In this document: piece after piece, positions 36,818 through 48,144 of the stretch
Numbering within the stretch: position 1 is the first letter of the stretch
How the letters are laid out: each line of letters starts with the position of its first letter
Made by a program: the position numbers and the translations under genes
Origin: Natronobacillus azotifigens
GTDB taxonomy: Bacteria; Bacillota; Bacilli; Bacillales; Amphibacillaceae
Direction: 5' to 3'
DNA: 64,000 nucleotides
Assembly: GCF_026805325.1 (NCBI RefSeq)
Contig: NZ_JAPRAT010000007.1
Location: forward strand, 1-64,000
Notes under the pieces: generated by a model
The model's database searches: none
Told to the model about the DNA's origin: nothing
What the model saw: the letters and a program-made list of their open reading frames with translations, nothing else

Positions 36818-36955
36818 CTATCTCTAATTAGAAGAAAAACAGAAAAACACAATATTCACCCTAGATCATTAGATCATAACCCAATACTCAATTCCAAGTA
36901 TATGTATTTTTAACCATTACACAGTATCCATAAACTTTGCATTAACAAATCATCC

Positions 36956-37121
36956 AGCTACGTCAGTAAATGGATTCCCTTTCCGTGGGCACAGCCTCAG
37001 CTAACTTGGTAAAGAAAAACACTTTACCAAGTGGATCTTCGGCTTGTGGGACTGCGATTACTCGTCCCATCGAAAACATTTGCTGTTCCCAAAGGAGTGT
37101 CATCCATTTGCTGACGCAGCT
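36956..37121 (+). repeat. Dispersed hairpin element, copy A
   Basis: Imperfect terminal repeats at 36956-36975 and 37102-37121 are complementary at 18 of 20 positions. The core includes CCCTTTCCG and GCTAACT, a central perfect 10-bp stem (CTTGGTAAAG 37005-37014 with CTTTACCAAG 37022-37031) and then GTGGATCTTCGGCTT. The same core recurs at copies B, C and D. A and C share one orientation. Confidence 0.85.
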
Positions 37122-37196
37122 AGTCAGAAGATATATTTAAATAATGAAGAAACTAAGTCATATTGAATTAACATCTATTTTTATTTAGCGAGCGGA

Positions 37197-37312
37197 TCAA
37201 ATGAAATTGGCGAGACTCCTGCAGGAACAGCGCGAGCTGAAGATCCACAAGCGTTCTTTGCTTCCTAGTTAGCTGAAGCCGTGCCTGCGGAAAGGGAGCC
37301 AATTTCATTTGA
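37197..37312 (-). repeat. Dispersed hairpin element, copy B (reverse orientation)
   Basis: The terminal inverted repeat is a perfect 15-mer, TCAAATGAAATTGGC (37197-37211) against 37298-37312. The core read on the opposite strand matches copy A (CCCTTTCCGCAGGCACGGC, TTCAGCTAACT, GTGGATCTTCAGCTC). The central stem is degenerate here. It lies 75 bp after copy A, pointing the other way. Confidence 0.85.
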
Positions 37313-37586
37313 GTAGCGGTTAGAGGAGCAATACCACATAGTTTGTGTCTAATGGTAATACTTAAGAGGGGCGATGTCTTTGGAAAATGTTTAATTTTAA
37401 GCATGTAAGACAATGAAAAACTTTAAAAACATAATTTCTCAATTCTAAAGATAAATAGGTGAAGTTTCACTTTATTAGTGAATCTGTTATCATTACATGG
37501 TAAACTGTAAAAAGGTTATATTCTTTACGTTAGTATGAATATTAATCTAATATTGATTTAGTTTTGGACGTGATGGGGGATATATC

Positions 37587-38357
37587 ATGGGTATTTTTCA
37601 ATTACCTTTTAGAAAAAAAAGTAAAAAAACAAACGTAGAATTATCAAATAAATCATTAACACTCGTACCAGATCATGTTGCCATTATCATGGATGGCAAC
37701 GGTAGATGGGCAAATGAACGTGGATTACCTAGGTTTGCTGGTCACAAAGAAGGAATGGATAATGTTAAACGCATTGTTAAAGCCGCAAACAAGCATAATA
37801 TTAGCATCATAACCATGTATGCTTTCTCTACAGAAAACTGGAAAAGGCCGAAACCAGAGGTTGATTATTTATTGAAATTACCGAAGGAATTTCTGAATAC
37901 ATATTTACCAGAATTAATTGAAGAGAATGTGCAAATCAAAACGATTGGTGCTTTTAATTTATTGCCAGAACACACAAAGAAAGCTGTTCAACATGCTATT
38001 GAAAAAACAAAAGCAAATGATGGTTTAATATTAAATATCGCTTTGAATTATGGAAGTAGATCGGAGTTGGTTCATTCGGTCCAATCTATTGCAAATAGTG
38101 TGAAAGAGGGTAATCTTGACCCCTCACAAATTGATGAATCAACAATCGCTAATAGCCTTTATACGTATGATTTACCAGATCCTGATTTATTGATACGAAC
38201 AAGCGGAGAAATGAGATTGAGTAATTTCTTATTATGGCAATCTGCATATACAGAATTTTGGTTTGCGAAGGAGTACTGGCCATCGTTTACTGAAGAAATA
38301 TTTGAACAAGCATTACTCGACTATCAAAATCGGAAACGAAGATTTGGTGGATTATAA
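37587..38357 (+). CDS. uppS: Undecaprenyl diphosphate synthase (isoprenyl transferase)
   Basis: This cis-prenyltransferase makes undecaprenyl diphosphate, the lipid carrier for cell-wall precursors. The catalytic motif IIMDGNGRWANERGLPR is present, with ITMYAFSTENWKRP and the C-terminal PDLLIRTSGEMRLSNFLLWQ. The length is 256 aa. It starts at ATG 37587 behind GATGGGGGA. It opens the uppS-cdsA-dxr-rasP-proS-polC series. Confidence 0.98.
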   Translation: MGIFQLPFRKKSKKTNVELSNKSLTLVPDHVAIIMDGNGRWANERGLPRFAGHKEGMDNVKRIVKAANKHNISIITMYAFSTENWKRPKPEVDYLLKLPKEFLNTYLPELIEENVQIKTIGAFNLLPEHTKKAVQHAIEKTKANDGLILNIALNYGSRSELVHSVQSIANSVKEGNLDPSQIDESTIANSLYTYDLPDPDLLIRTSGEMRLSNFLLWQSAYTEFWFAKEYWPSFTEEIFEQALLDYQNRKRRFGGL

Positions 38358-38387
38358 AAGTAACGGAAAGTTATTGAGGTGTTTATA

Positions 38388-39179
38388 ATGAAAATTAGAA
38401 TTATTACAGCTATTTTCGCAATTTTATTATTTTTTCCATTCGTAATAATCGGTGGTTGGCCATTTTATAGCATCATGTTTGTCATTGCTTCCATCGGATT
38501 ATTAGAGCTAGTAAAAATGAGACAAATGACAATCTATTCTGTACCAACGCTTCTCACACTTTTTTTGTTGTGGTCTTTACTATTACCTATTGTTGATAAT
38601 CCAATTTTAACTTATTTTTTTAATAATAAATCGGAAATAACGCTTATGATTTCATTGTTACTATTGGGATATACTGTATTGGTGAAAAATAAAATTACAT
38701 TTGAAGATGTTGGATTTTTATTATTATCAGCAGTTTATATCGGTTTAGGTTTTCACTATTTTATACAAGTACAACGTGTTGGCCTAGAGTATATCTTCTA
38801 TGCTATTTTAGTTATCATTGCAACAGATATTGGTGCATACTTTGCAGGAAGATTTTTTGGGAAAAATAAACTATGGCCTGAAATTAGTCCGAACAAAACG
38901 ATTGAAGGTGCTGTAGGCGGAATCCTATTAGCTGTGATTGTGGCGATTATTTTCCAGTTCATTTTCCCGGTGCACAATTCTGTACTGGTCGTTTTCGTTG
39001 TAACCATTTTTGCGAGTATGTTTGGACAAGTAGGAGACCTTGTAGAGTCTGCATTTAAAAGACACTATCATGTGAAAGACTCAGGAAAACTACTTCCCGG
39101 ACACGGTGGCATTTTAGACCGTTTTGATAGTTGGTTATTTGTCTTTCCATTCCTGCATTTTATTCAATTTGTATCATAA
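38388..39179 (+). CDS. cdsA: Phosphatidate cytidylyltransferase CdsA
   Basis: CdsA converts phosphatidic acid and CTP to CDP-diacylglycerol in the membrane. About seven membrane segments precede the C-terminal signature SAFKRHYHVKDSGKLLPGHG followed by GILDRFDS. The product is 263 aa. ATG 38388 is preferred because GAGGTG (38376-38381) lies 6 bases upstream; GTG 38379 is inside the Shine-Dalgarno. Confidence 0.97.
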   Translation: MKIRIITAIFAILLFFPFVIIGGWPFYSIMFVIASIGLLELVKMRQMTIYSVPTLLTLFLLWSLLLPIVDNPILTYFFNNKSEITLMISLLLLGYTVLVKNKITFEDVGFLLLSAVYIGLGFHYFIQVQRVGLEYIFYAILVIIATDIGAYFAGRFFGKNKLWPEISPNKTIEGAVGGILLAVIVAIIFQFIFPVHNSVLVVFVVTIFASMFGQVGDLVESAFKRHYHVKDSGKLLPGHGGILDRFDSWLFVFPFLHFIQFVS

Positions 39180-39200
39180 AATCAGATAGGAGTGTACAAG

Positions 39201-40352
39201 ATGAAAAAAATAACCTTATTAGGGGCTACGGGCTCAATAGGCATACAAACACTAGAAGTAATCCGGCAATACCCACAGTTATTTTCCGTTCATGCATTTG
39301 CTTTCGGGAAAAATGTGAAGAAAGCTATCCCGCTTATTCGAGAGTTTCAACCTAAGATTCTCGTTGTTCAAGATATGGAAACCAAGCATGAATTACAACA
39401 ACATTATGCCGTGCGTACAGAAATTTTAGTTGGAGCGGCTGGCATGGTCGAAGTGAGTATTGATCCGGAAACGGATGTCCTAGTTAATGCGGTAATGGGG
39501 AGTGTTGGTTTGGATGCAACGATTCAAGCTATTGAGAAGAAAAAACAGATTGCCATCGCTAATAAAGAGACATTGGTAACAGCTGGACATTTGGTCATGG
39601 CCCTCGCACAACAACATCAAGTACAGTTACTTCCCGTTGATAGTGAACATTCGGCGATTTTTCAATGCTTGCAAGGAGAAAAGCAGCAACAGGTTGAACG
39701 AATCATACTAACTGCGTCTGGTGGAAGCTTTCGAGATACACCGAGGGAAGCATTAGAAAATGTTACCGTAGAAGATGCACTCAAACACCCAAATTGGAAT
39801 ATGGGAGCAAAAATTACGATTGATTCAGCTAGTATGATGAACAAAGGTCTAGAGGTAATAGAAGCCCATTGGCTATTTAATATTCCTTATGACAAAATCG
39901 ATGTAATTTTACATAAAGAAAGTATCATTCATTCAATGGTTGAGTTTCAAGATCGAAGTATTATCGCTCAACTGGGCAATGCTGATATGAGAATTCCTAT
40001 TCAATATGCTTTGACCTATCCAAACCGAATGCCATTACAAGAGTCAGACCCGGTTAATTTTATTGAATTAGGAAAGATGCATTTTCAAGAAATGAGTTTC
40101 GAGCGTTTTCCTTGTTTAGAAATGGCTTATCAGGCAGGTAAAGAAGGGGGAACAATGCCCGCTGTCTTAAATGCTGCTAACGAACAAGCCGTGGCTTTGT
40201 TTTTGCAAAAGAAGATTAGCTTTTTAGCTATTGAAAAAGTAATCCTAGAAATGCTAAACACACATCAATCGATACAACATCCTGATCTAGAAACGATTCA
40301 AGCTGTTGATCAGGAAACAAGGTTAAAAGCAATTCAATTTGTTACTAGGTAA
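39201..40352 (+). CDS. dxr: 1-deoxy-D-xylulose 5-phosphate reductoisomerase
   Basis: Dxr performs the committed step of the MEP isoprenoid pathway (DXP to MEP, NADPH). The Rossmann motif [16 protein letters not shown] is N-terminal. The metal and substrate site is visible at [17 protein letters not shown] and [17 protein letters not shown]. The length is 383 aa. ATG 39201 lies 6 bases after TAGGAGTG; GTG 39192 is an in-frame alternative within that Shine-Dalgarno. Confidence 0.98.
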   Translation: MKKITLLGATGSIGIQTLEVIRQYPQLFSVHAFAFGKNVKKAIPLIREFQPKILVVQDMETKHELQQHYAVRTEILVGAAGMVEVSIDPETDVLVNAVMGSVGLDATIQAIEKKKQIAIANKETLVTAGHLVMALAQQHQVQLLPVDSEHSAIFQCLQGEKQQQVERIILTASGGSFRDTPREALENVTVEDALKHPNWNMGAKITIDSASMMNKGLEVIEAHWLFNIPYDKIDVILHKESIIHSMVEFQDRSIIAQLGNADMRIPIQYALTYPNRMPLQESDPVNFIELGKMHFQEMSFERFPCLEMAYQAGKEGGTMPAVLNAANEQAVALFLQKKISFLAIEKVILEMLNTHQSIQHPDLETIQAVDQETRLKAIQFVTR

Positions 40353-40404
40353 GACTATACAAATAAATTTACTATCGTTAAGTCAATAAAGGAGAGTGCT
40401 CTGT

Positions 40405-41661
40405 TTGGATACAATTATTGCGTTTATCTTAATGTTTGGTTTACTCGTTTTCGTACATGAGTTTGGACATTTTGTCATTGCGAAGAAAACAGGAATGCTG
40501 GTTAGAGAATTTGCTATTGGTTTTGGACCGAAAATTTTCTCAATTAAAAAAAGTGAAACATTGTATACGATCCGAATTTTACCTATGGGTGGATATGTTC
40601 GAGTTGCCGGTGATGACCCTGAAATTATTGATTTAAAACCAGGGCAGCATATCGGTATTACTTTCAATGCGGAAAATGAAGTAGATAAGATTATCATCAA
40701 TAATAAAGAGAAGCACCCTACTGCTCAAGTAATTGAAGTGGAGCGTTCCGATTTAAATCATGAATTAATTATTGAAGGATATGAAGTGGGAGAAGAAGAT
40801 CGTTCTAGTTTTTCTGTTGCTGCTGATGCTGCCTATATAATGAATGAAGTAGAAACACAGATTGCCCCATATGATCGGCAATTCGCTTCCAAATCAAAAA
40901 AGGCAAGAGCGATGCAACTATTTGCTGGTCCCTTAATGAATTTCCTGCTTGCTTTTGTTATTTTTGCCATTTTAGGGGCTGCTCACGGTATGGCTGTAGA
41001 AGAAGCGATAATGGGGGATATTCAACCGAATAGCCCTGCAGCAGAAGCTGGTTTTGTTTCAGGAGATGAAGTAGTCGCTATCGAAGGTATGCCTATTTCA
41101 ACTTGGATTGAATTTCAAGAAACAGTAAGAGCCAATCCGGAAGAAACGTTGTCCATGACAATTGATCGTTCTGGATCCGAGCAAGAATTAGTTGTGGTTC
41201 CAAGATCAGTTGATTTAAATGGAAATGATGTTGGACAAATTGGTGTAACACAATATCTTGAGAAATCTTTCTGGAGAGCTATTCCTTATGGTGTAACGGA
41301 AACCTATGAAACAGGAAAAATGATTTTACAAAGCTTAGCCATGTTAGTTACAGGCCAATTCTCAATTGAGATGCTTTCAGGTCCAGTGGGTATCTATGAT
41401 GCTACTGATCAAGTTGTTCAAGCGGGATTTTGGTACTTTTTAACTTGGACTGCTCTATTGAGTGTAAATTTAGGGATTATAAATTTATTACCATTACCCG
41501 CTCTTGATGGAGGACGGTTGTTGTTTGTAGGTATTGAAGCGATACGAAGAAAACCATTAGCGCCGGAAAAAGAGGGGATTGTTCACTTTGTTGGCTTCGC
41601 CTTATTAATGTTATTAATGATTATTGTAACGTGGAATGATATACAGCGATTGTTTTTGTAG
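40405..41661 (+). CDS. rasP: Site-2 intramembrane metalloprotease RasP/RseP
   Basis: RasP cleaves membrane-embedded anti-sigma factors and signal peptide remnants. The zinc site HEFGH is in the first membrane helix, a PDZ domain follows (SPAAEAGFVSGDEVVAIEG), and the second metal-ligand motif is LPALDGGRLLF. There are four membrane segments. TTG 40405 is preferred because AAAGGAGAG ends 8 bases upstream. GTG 40396 would lie in the Shine-Dalgarno and is the alternative. The length is about 418 aa. Confidence 0.94.
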   Translation: MDTIIAFILMFGLLVFVHEFGHFVIAKKTGMLVREFAIGFGPKIFSIKKSETLYTIRILPMGGYVRVAGDDPEIIDLKPGQHIGITFNAENEVDKIIINNKEKHPTAQVIEVERSDLNHELIIEGYEVGEEDRSSFSVAADAAYIMNEVETQIAPYDRQFASKSKKARAMQLFAGPLMNFLLAFVIFAILGAAHGMAVEEAIMGDIQPNSPAAEAGFVSGDEVVAIEGMPISTWIEFQETVRANPEETLSMTIDRSGSEQELVVVPRSVDLNGNDVGQIGVTQYLEKSFWRAIPYGVTETYETGKMILQSLAMLVTGQFSIEMLSGPVGIYDATDQVVQAGFWYFLTWTALLSVNLGIINLLPLPALDGGRLLFVGIEAIRRKPLAPEKEGIVHFVGFALLMLLMIIVTWNDIQRLFL

Positions 41662-41742
41662 GAATAAGAAATTTAACAAATTACGATAACCGAATCCAGA
41701 TGCAGACGTAGTTTATGTAGAAATGAAAAGGTGGAATGAATC

Positions 41743-43443
41743 ATGAAACAAAGCAAAACACTGATACCAACATTAAAGGAAACACCAGCTGATGCTGATA
41801 TAGCAAGTCATAAATGGTTATTACGAGCAGGTTATATTCGTCAAAATGCTTCCGGTGTCTATAGTTTTTTACCATTAGGAAAACGTGTCTTGCAAAAGAT
41901 AGAAGCAATTATTCGTGAAGAAATGGCTAAAGTAAGTGCCAATGAGATTTTAATGCCAGCTTTACAATCGGCTGATTTATGGAAAGAATCTGGTCGTTGG
42001 GATAAAATGGGGCCTGAGCTGATGCGTTTGAATGATCGTCATGAGCGAGAATTTGTTTTAGGGGCAACTCATGAGGAAGTAGTTACAAGTATGATAAGAG
42101 ATGAAGTGAAAAGTTATAAAAAACTTCCATTAACACTCTATCAAATTCAAACAAAATTCCGTGATGAACGTAGACCAAGGTTTGGTTTGTTACGAGGACG
42201 TGAATTTATTATGAAGGATGCTTACTCTTTCCACGAATCATTTGAAAGTTTAGATGAGTCTTATCAGGATATGTTTCAAGCATATACGAATGTGTTTACT
42301 CGTTTAGGGTTAAATTTCCGTCCTGTTATCGCAGATTCTGGTGCGATTGGTGGGAAGGGCACTCATGAATTTATGGCGCTATCTGATGTGGGTGAAGATA
42401 CCATTGCTTTTTCTGACTCATCAAATTATGCGGCAAATGTTGAAATGGCAGCTGTTTTGGATCAATATCCAGCATCCAATGAAGAGCCTAAGGAATTAAC
42501 AAAAGTAAGCACACCAAATCAAAAAAACATGCAAGAAGTAGCTGATTTCTTTGGTCATAGTTTAGATGAAGGAATTAAAGCGTTGTTATTTCATGTGGAT
42601 GATCGATATATACTAACTGTTACTCGTGGGGATCACGAAGTAAATGAGATTAAATTAAAAAATCTTTGTGAGGCAGAAAGTGTGGAGCTAGCAACGGAAG
42701 CGGAATCCAAAGAAATCATAGGTGCAGGTTTTGGTTCGTTGGGGCCAATTGGAACACCTGAAAAAGTAGAAGTTATGGCAGATCATGCGGTTAAATATCT
42801 AGTCAATGCAACTTGTGGAGCAAATGAAGATGGATTCCACTATACCAACGTAAATCCAGAGCGAGACTTTCCTAATACGAAATACGCTGATATTCGTTTT
42901 ATCCAAGAGGGTGATTTATCACCAGATGGAGAAGGCAAAATAAAATTTGCAAAAGGAATCGAAGTTGGACAAGTTTTTAAACTTGGTAAACTCTATGCAG
43001 AGAAGTTGGGTGCTGACTTTTTGAACGATCAAGGAAAAGCTACTACGATGGTTATGGGATGTTACGGTATTGGAGTTTCTAGAACATTAGCTTCTATTGT
43101 AGAACAATACCATGATGATAATGGCATCACATGGCCGAAACAAGTTGCTCCCTTTCAAGTACACTTATTAGTATTGAATAGTAAGAAAGAGGATCAAACG
43201 TTACTAGCTGATGCGATCTATAAAAAGCTATTAGCTGAAGGAATAGAAGTTCTATATGATGACCGTGCAGAACGAGCAGGCGTTAAATTTGCCGACAGTG
43301 ACTTGATTGGAATTCCGCAAAGAATAACGGTTGGAAAGCGTGCATCTGAAGGTTTTGTTGAATGTAAAGTTCGTGAGACAGGTGAACAAACAGAATGCCA
43401 TGAATCCGAAGTGATTAGCTACCTGAAAAAATTACTTAATTAA
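41743..43443 (+). CDS. proS: Prolyl-tRNA synthetase
   Basis: ProS charges tRNA-Pro. It is the bacterial type with the class II core motifs [38 protein letters not shown] and the GCYGIGVSR segment. The insertion (editing) domain lies near 230-400 and the anticodon-binding domain is C-terminal. The length of 566 aa is typical. No T-box leader is visible upstream. A hairpin with a T-rich run follows. Confidence 0.98.
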   Translation: MKQSKTLIPTLKETPADADIASHKWLLRAGYIRQNASGVYSFLPLGKRVLQKIEAIIREEMAKVSANEILMPALQSADLWKESGRWDKMGPELMRLNDRHEREFVLGATHEEVVTSMIRDEVKSYKKLPLTLYQIQTKFRDERRPRFGLLRGREFIMKDAYSFHESFESLDESYQDMFQAYTNVFTRLGLNFRPVIADSGAIGGKGTHEFMALSDVGEDTIAFSDSSNYAANVEMAAVLDQYPASNEEPKELTKVSTPNQKNMQEVADFFGHSLDEGIKALLFHVDDRYILTVTRGDHEVNEIKLKNLCEAESVELATEAESKEIIGAGFGSLGPIGTPEKVEVMADHAVKYLVNATCGANEDGFHYTNVNPERDFPNTKYADIRFIQEGDLSPDGEGKIKFAKGIEVGQVFKLGKLYAEKLGADFLNDQGKATTMVMGCYGIGVSRTLASIVEQYHDDNGITWPKQVAPFQVHLLVLNSKKEDQTLLADAIYKKLLAEGIEVLYDDRAERAGVKFADSDLIGIPQRITVGKRASEGFVECKVRETGEQTECHESEVISYLKKLLN

Positions 43444-43485
43444 CAGAAAAGCCCTTGTCTAGTTGTGGTGACAAGGGTTTTCTCG
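43444..43485 (+). terminator. Terminator-like hairpin between proS and polC
   Basis: AGAAAAGCCCTTGTC pairs with GACAAGGGTTTTCT with one bulged G around a 10-base loop. The T-rich 3' arm resembles a weak intrinsic terminator. No polC promoter is seen in the short remaining gap, so readthrough is likely. Confidence 0.6.
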
Positions 43486-43519
43486 ATTGATAAATCTGAA
43501 TAAGACTGGAGGGATTGAC

Positions 43520-46500
43520 ATGACTTTATCGAGTAGTCAAAAAGTACAATTATTATTGGAACAAATTCATATGAGTGAAGAAGATGTTAATCACTATTTT
43601 TCTGATGCAAAACTTGAAAAACTTCAAGTATATAAAAGAGAGAAACGCTGGGAATTTTATTTTTCATTGAAGAAGACTTTGCCTATTTCAGTATATCGTA
43701 TGCTCCGTTTAAAATTACAAGAGTCTTTTGCAACGATTGCAACGATTGACTTTACGATTCAATGTGAAGATAGAACCTTGTCTAATGATGATCTCTGTGG
43801 ATATTGGAGAGATTTTATTCTCTCGATTCCTGATTTATCTCCAGCCTACAGCGAGTTACTAAAAGAACAAAAACCAGAAATAGACGGAAATAAACTTACC
43901 TTAACAGGAAGAAATAATGCAGAAGCTGCCGTGTTGAAAAAACGATTAACCGATCCTTTCAAGCAGTATTGTGTAAAAGCCGGTCTTCATTCTTATCAAT
44001 TGCAAGTGGATGTAAAGGAAGCCACAACCGATATTGAGCGCTTTAGAGAACAAACAGCACTAGAAGATAAATTACTGGTTAAGACAGCGGTTAAAGATAA
44101 AGAGGAACGAGCAAAACAAAAAGGGGAAAAACAATCAGATGGTCCACTAACGATTGGCTATGCGATTAAAGATCCGGCTATTCCGATGAAGGAAGTACTT
44201 GAAGAAGAACGTCGGATTGTTTTACAAGGATATATTTTTGATGTTGAAATACGAGAACTTCGATCTGGTCGGCATTTATTGATTATTAAAGCTACCGATT
44301 ATACCGACTCCTTTTCTTTAAAAATGTTTTCTAAAGGGGATCAGGATATTGAAAAGTTTAAACTAGTGTCAAAAGGTATGTGGATTAAAGCCCGTGGAAG
44401 TATTCAAACAGATAATTTTTCAAATGAATTAACGATGATGTTAACAGATATTAATGAATTAAAGCCTGTAAAAAAACAAGATTTAGCATCGGCAGACAAA
44501 AAAAGAGTGGAATTACATGCACACTCTACAATGAGCCAAATGGATGCTGTTGTCTCTGTTTCTAAATTAGTTGAGCAAGCTGCAAAATGGGGGCACTCCG
44601 CACTAGCAATCACGGATCATGCTGTGGCACAGGCGTATCCAGAAGCACATGCTGCTAGTTTGAAACATGGAATAAAAATGATCTATGGTGTGGAGATAAA
44701 CTTAGTTGATGATGGTGTCCCGATTGCTTACAATGAAGCGGATATTTCATTAGCGGATGCAACGTATGTTGTATTTGATGTTGAAACGACAGGTTTATCA
44801 GCTGTTTACGATACAATCATTGAGTTAGCTGCAGTGAAAATTAAAGATGGAGATATTGTTGATCGCTTTGAAGCATTCGCCAACCCTCATCATCCTTTGT
44901 CCCAAACAACCATTGACTTAACGGGGATTACGGATGATATGGTAAAAGATGCACCAGAAGTAGAAACGGTGTTAGCGGATTTTGCAAATTGGATTGGCGA
45001 TGATATTTTAGTAGCACATAATGCGAGTTTTGATATGGGGTTTTTAAATCAAGGCATGGAAAAACACGATCTTCCTAAAGTTGATAATCCCGTGATCGAT
45101 ACATTAGAGCTTGGCCGATTTATTTTGCCAAACTTAAAGAGTCATCGGTTAAATATTTTATGTAAGTATTATGGAATCGAATTAACGCAACATCACCGTG
45201 CGATTTATGATGCAGAAGCTACAGGTTATTTGCTTTGGAAGCTAATAAAAGAGGCCAGTGAAAAGGAGATAACCAATCATAAACATTTTAATTTGCATAT
45301 GGGAGAAGGAAATGCTTACCAACGCGCGCGGCCATATCATGCTATCCTTTTAGCAAAAAATGATGTGGGACTGAAAAATTTATTTAAGATCATTTCCATG
45401 GCTCATGTTGATTACTTCTATCGTGTTCCGAGGGTGCCAAGGTCAAAGTTGACTGCACATCGAGAAGGAATCCTGATCGGATCTGCTTGTGATAAAGGGG
45501 AAGTATTTGAAACGATGATGCAAAAATCAGCTGAAGAGGCTGAAAAAGTTGCAAAATTTTATGATTATATCGAAGTACAACCACCAGCTAATTATTTTCC
45601 ATTGATGGAAAGAGAATTGGTTCAGAATGAAGCACAGATTTACGATATTTTGCGAAATTTGGTAGAACTTGCTGATCGATTAAACAAACCTTGTGTAGCA
45701 ACAGGAAACGTTCATTATTTAGAAGAGCAAGATAAAATGTATCGAAAAATCTTGATTACATCACAAAATGGTAATCCGTTAAGTCGACAAACATTACCAG
45801 ATGTTCCTTTCCGAACAACCGATGAAATGATAGCATGTTTTGAGTTTCTTGGAAATGAGAAAGCAGAAGAAATTGTCGTAACAAATACGCAAGCAATCGC
45901 TGAGTCCACAGAATCAATTTCACCGGTAAGAGAGGAATTATATACGCCGAATATTGATGGAGCGGATCAAGAAATTCGAGAAATGAGCTATCGTTTTGCT
46001 CATAATTTGTATGGGGACGATTTGCCAGAACTCGTCGTAGCCCGAATGGAAAAAGAATTAAAGAGTATTATAGGTCATGGATTCGCCGTTATTTATTTGA
46101 TTTCACATAAACTAGTAAAAAAATCATTGGATGATGGCTATTTGGTTGGTTCACGTGGTTCTGTTGGTTCTTCATTGATTGCCACCTTTACAGAAATTAC
46201 GGAAGTGAATCCATTACCACCACACTATGTATGCCCGAACTGCCGTAATCATCAGTTTTTCACAGACGGTTCGATCGGTAGTGGGTATGATCTTCCTGAT
46301 AAGGAATGTCCAGAATGTGGAACGATGTATCGTAAAGATGGTCAAGATATTCCCTTTGAAACTTTTCTTGGTTTTAAAGGGGACAAGGTTCCGGATATCG
46401 ATTTAAACTTTTCGGGGGCGTATCAACCGGTTGCCCATAATTATACTAAAGTATTATTTGGTGAAGATAAAGTATATCGTGCCGGAACAATAGGGACAGT

Positions 46501-47812
46501 TGCAGAAAAAACAGCATATGGTTATGTCAAAGGATATGCAGGAGATCATGACTTACGGATAAAGAATGTTGAAGTAGATCGACTTGTGCAAGGCTGTACT
46601 GGAGTGAAACGAACGACTGGACAACATCCTGGTGGTATTATTGTAGTTCCAGATGATATGGATATCTATGACTTTACACCGATTCAATATCCAGCAGATG
46701 ATCGGAATTCAGAGTGGTTAACTACCCATTTTGATTTCCATTCGATCCATGATAATTTGCTAAAACTAGATATTCTTGGGCACGATGATCCAACGATGAT
46801 TCGAATGTTACAAGATCTAAGTGGAATTGACCCAATGACAATTCCAACCGATGATGCAGACGTAATGAAAATCTTCTCTGGTCCAGAAATCCTCGGTGTA
46901 AACGGAGAACAAATTAACTGTAAAACAGGTACATTAGGTGTTCCTGAGTTTGGAACAAAATTTGTTCGACAAATGCTCGAAGATACGAACCCAAAAACCT
47001 TTGCTGAATTAGTCATAATCTCTGGACTTTCTCACGGAACAGATGTCTGGCTGGGGAATGCACAGGAGTTAATTAACAAAGGGATTTGTGAACTTCCCGA
47101 TGTAATTGGTTGTCGGGATGACATTATGGTTTACCTTATGCATAAAGGACTTGAGGCGTCACTAGCTTTTAAGATTATGGAATTTGTAAGGAAAGGTAAA
47201 GGCCTTCAAGATGAGTGGAAAGTTGAAATGAAGAAACACGACGTACCAGATTGGTATATTGATTCATGTGAAAAAATCAAGTACATGTTCCCGAAAGCTC
47301 ACGCGGCGGCATATGTACTGATGGCTATTCGCATTGCTTATTTTAAAGTGCATCATCCTATTCTTTTCTATGCAGCCTATTTTACCGTGCGAGCTGGAGA
47401 TTTTGAATTAGATACAATGATCAAAGGATCGGACGCCATTCGTAAACGCATCGATGAAATTAATAAAAAAGGAAATGATGCTTCGCCAAAAGAAAAGAAT
47501 CTGCTTGTTGTTTTAGAATTATCACTAGAAATGAACGAGCGCGGCTTTTCCTTTCAAAAAGTGAATTTGTATAAATCCAGTGCAAGTGAGTTTCTTGTGG
47601 ATGGAAACAGTTTAATTCCTCCATTTAATGCTGTAGACGGTTTAGGAACAAATGCAGCCATGAATATTGTTAAAGCAAGGGAACAAGGTGAATTTCTATC
47701 AAAAGAGGATTTACGAGAAAGAAGTAGAATTTCCAAAACTGTTTTAGAATATCTAGATAATCATGGCTGTCTTGCAGGTATGGAAGAAAAAAATCAATTA
47801 TCTTTGTTTTAG
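43520..47812 (+). CDS. polC: DNA polymerase III alpha subunit, Gram-positive PolC type
   Basis: PolC is the main replicative polymerase of low-GC Gram-positives. In order: N-terminal domain, OB fold (about 215-310), PHP domain starting [12 protein letters not shown] near 332, an inserted 3'-5' exonuclease with DVETTG near 419, the rest of PHP, a zinc motif (CPNC near 904 and CPECG) and the palm with PDIDLNF near 958. The length of 1430 aa is close to B. subtilis (1437). ATG 43520 is chosen because TGGAGGG (43507-43513) lies 6 bases upstream; TTG 43487 has none. Confidence 0.98.
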   Translation: MTLSSSQKVQLLLEQIHMSEEDVNHYFSDAKLEKLQVYKREKRWEFYFSLKKTLPISVYRMLRLKLQESFATIATIDFTIQCEDRTLSNDDLCGYWRDFILSIPDLSPAYSELLKEQKPEIDGNKLTLTGRNNAEAAVLKKRLTDPFKQYCVKAGLHSYQLQVDVKEATTDIERFREQTALEDKLLVKTAVKDKEERAKQKGEKQSDGPLTIGYAIKDPAIPMKEVLEEERRIVLQGYIFDVEIRELRSGRHLLIIKATDYTDSFSLKMFSKGDQDIEKFKLVSKGMWIKARGSIQTDNFSNELTMMLTDINELKPVKKQDLASADKKRVELHAHSTMSQMDAVVSVSKLVEQAAKWGHSALAITDHAVAQAYPEAHAASLKHGIKMIYGVEINLVDDGVPIAYNEADISLADATYVVFDVETTGLSAVYDTIIELAAVKIKDGDIVDRFEAFANPHHPLSQTTIDLTGITDDMVKDAPEVETVLADFANWIGDDILVAHNASFDMGFLNQGMEKHDLPKVDNPVIDTLELGRFILPNLKSHRLNILCKYYGIELTQHHRAIYDAEATGYLLWKLIKEASEKEITNHKHFNLHMGEGNAYQRARPYHAILLAKNDVGLKNLFKIISMAHVDYFYRVPRVPRSKLTAHREGILIGSACDKGEVFETMMQKSAEEAEKVAKFYDYIEVQPPANYFPLMERELVQNEAQIYDILRNLVELADRLNKPCVATGNVHYLEEQDKMYRKILITSQNGNPLSRQTLPDVPFRTTDEMIACFEFLGNEKAEEIVVTNTQAIAESTESISPVREELYTPNIDGADQEIREMSYRFAHNLYGDDLPELVVARMEKELKSIIGHGFAVIYLISHKLVKKSLDDGYLVGSRGSVGSSLIATFTEITEVNPLPPHYVCPNCRNHQFFTDGSIGSGYDLPDKECPECGTMYRKDGQDIPFETFLGFKGDKVPDIDLNFSGAYQPVAHNYTKVLFGEDKVYRAGTIGTVAEKTAYGYVKGYAGDHDLRIKNVEVDRLVQGCTGVKRTTGQHPGGIIVVPDDMDIYDFTPIQYPADDRNSEWLTTHFDFHSIHDNLLKLDILGHDDPTMIRMLQDLSGIDPMTIPTDDADVMKIFSGPEILGVNGEQINCKTGTLGVPEFGTKFVRQMLEDTNPKTFAELVIISGLSHGTDVWLGNAQELINKGICELPDVIGCRDDIMVYLMHKGLEASLAFKIMEFVRKGKGLQDEWKVEMKKHDVPDWYIDSCEKIKYMFPKAHAAAYVLMAIRIAYFKVHHPILFYAAYFTVRAGDFELDTMIKGSDAIRKRIDEINKKGNDASPKEKNLLVVLELSLEMNERGFSFQKVNLYKSSASEFLVDGNSLIPPFNAVDGLGTNAAMNIVKAREQGEFLSKEDLRERSRISKTVLEYLDNHGCLAGMEEKNQLSLF

Positions 47813-47843
47813 TACGGTTAATTCCACATTTACCGATTATTTC

Positions 47844-47872
47844 TTGCATCTTATTAGGTGGTATGCTATAGT
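47844..47872 (+). promoter_or_regulatory. Extended -10 sigma-A promoter for rimP-nusA-infB
   Basis: TTGCAT (47844-47849), 17 bases, TATAGT (47867-47872) preceded by TGC, which gives an extended -10 element. Transcription would start near 47879, leaving a leader of about 265 nt before rimP that holds two strong hairpins. Confidence 0.75.
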
Positions 47873-48144
47873 AATTATAGATTTAAATGGGTGCGTGACG
47901 AAGAAAGAGTGGGGTAACCCACTCTTTCTTCACAGTTAGATCTTGTAAAGTTTCGACAGCGCACGTGACTTCACACCGTGCATTTTGTGGTTTTTAATGG
48001 TTGATCCTATTCCCTTGCCGTTTTTGGCAAGGGTTTTATCATTCTAAGAAATAGGTTAATGAAACATGATAAAAAAGCGCAAACTGAGATGAGAAGATCA
48101 ATTGATCATGCGAAAAAAAACACCTTTAAAAGGAGGCGATAATA
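47873..48144 (+). promoter_or_regulatory. Structured leader of the rimP-nusA operon
   Basis: The leader contains a perfect 14-bp hairpin (47900-47913 with 47918-47931) closed by a GTAA tetraloop. A smaller GCACG/CGTGC hairpin follows near 47961-47981, then a terminator-like hairpin (48012-48037, listed separately). About 100 nt later the strong Shine-Dalgarno AAAAGGAGGCGAT precedes rimP. There is no open reading frame in the leader. The arrangement suggests transcription attenuation. Confidence 0.6.
48012..48037 (+). terminator. Leader terminator/attenuator before rimP
   Basis: CCCTTGCC (48012-48019) pairs with GGCAAGGG (48026-48033) around GTTTTT, followed by only four T residues and then ATC. 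The stem is perfect but the T-run is short, the type of hairpin that may depend on NusA for efficient termination. nusA itself is the second gene downstream. Confidence 0.7.

Larger units (their letters stand above)
36818..37586. other. Gene-free region between frr and uppS with an inverted repeat pair
   Basis: About 770 bp without a supported gene. It contains dispersed hairpin elements A (36956-37121) and B (37197-37312) in opposite orientation. Closer to uppS is a small inverted repeat TTCACT/AGTGAA (37466-37482). No clear promoter for uppS was found. Short open frames on the - strand here fall inside the repeat elements and are not genes. Confidence 0.6.

Noticed and set aside
37168-37413. 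Open frame of about 81 codons on the - strand between frr and uppS
   Set aside because: It lies across repeat copy B, and its predicted peptide resembles the one at 58863-59120 only because both read through the same repeat. No ribosome binding site is apparent.
41662-41742. T-box leader before proS
   Set aside because: The gap is only 81 bases and shows no T-box sequence or terminator/antiterminator pair.
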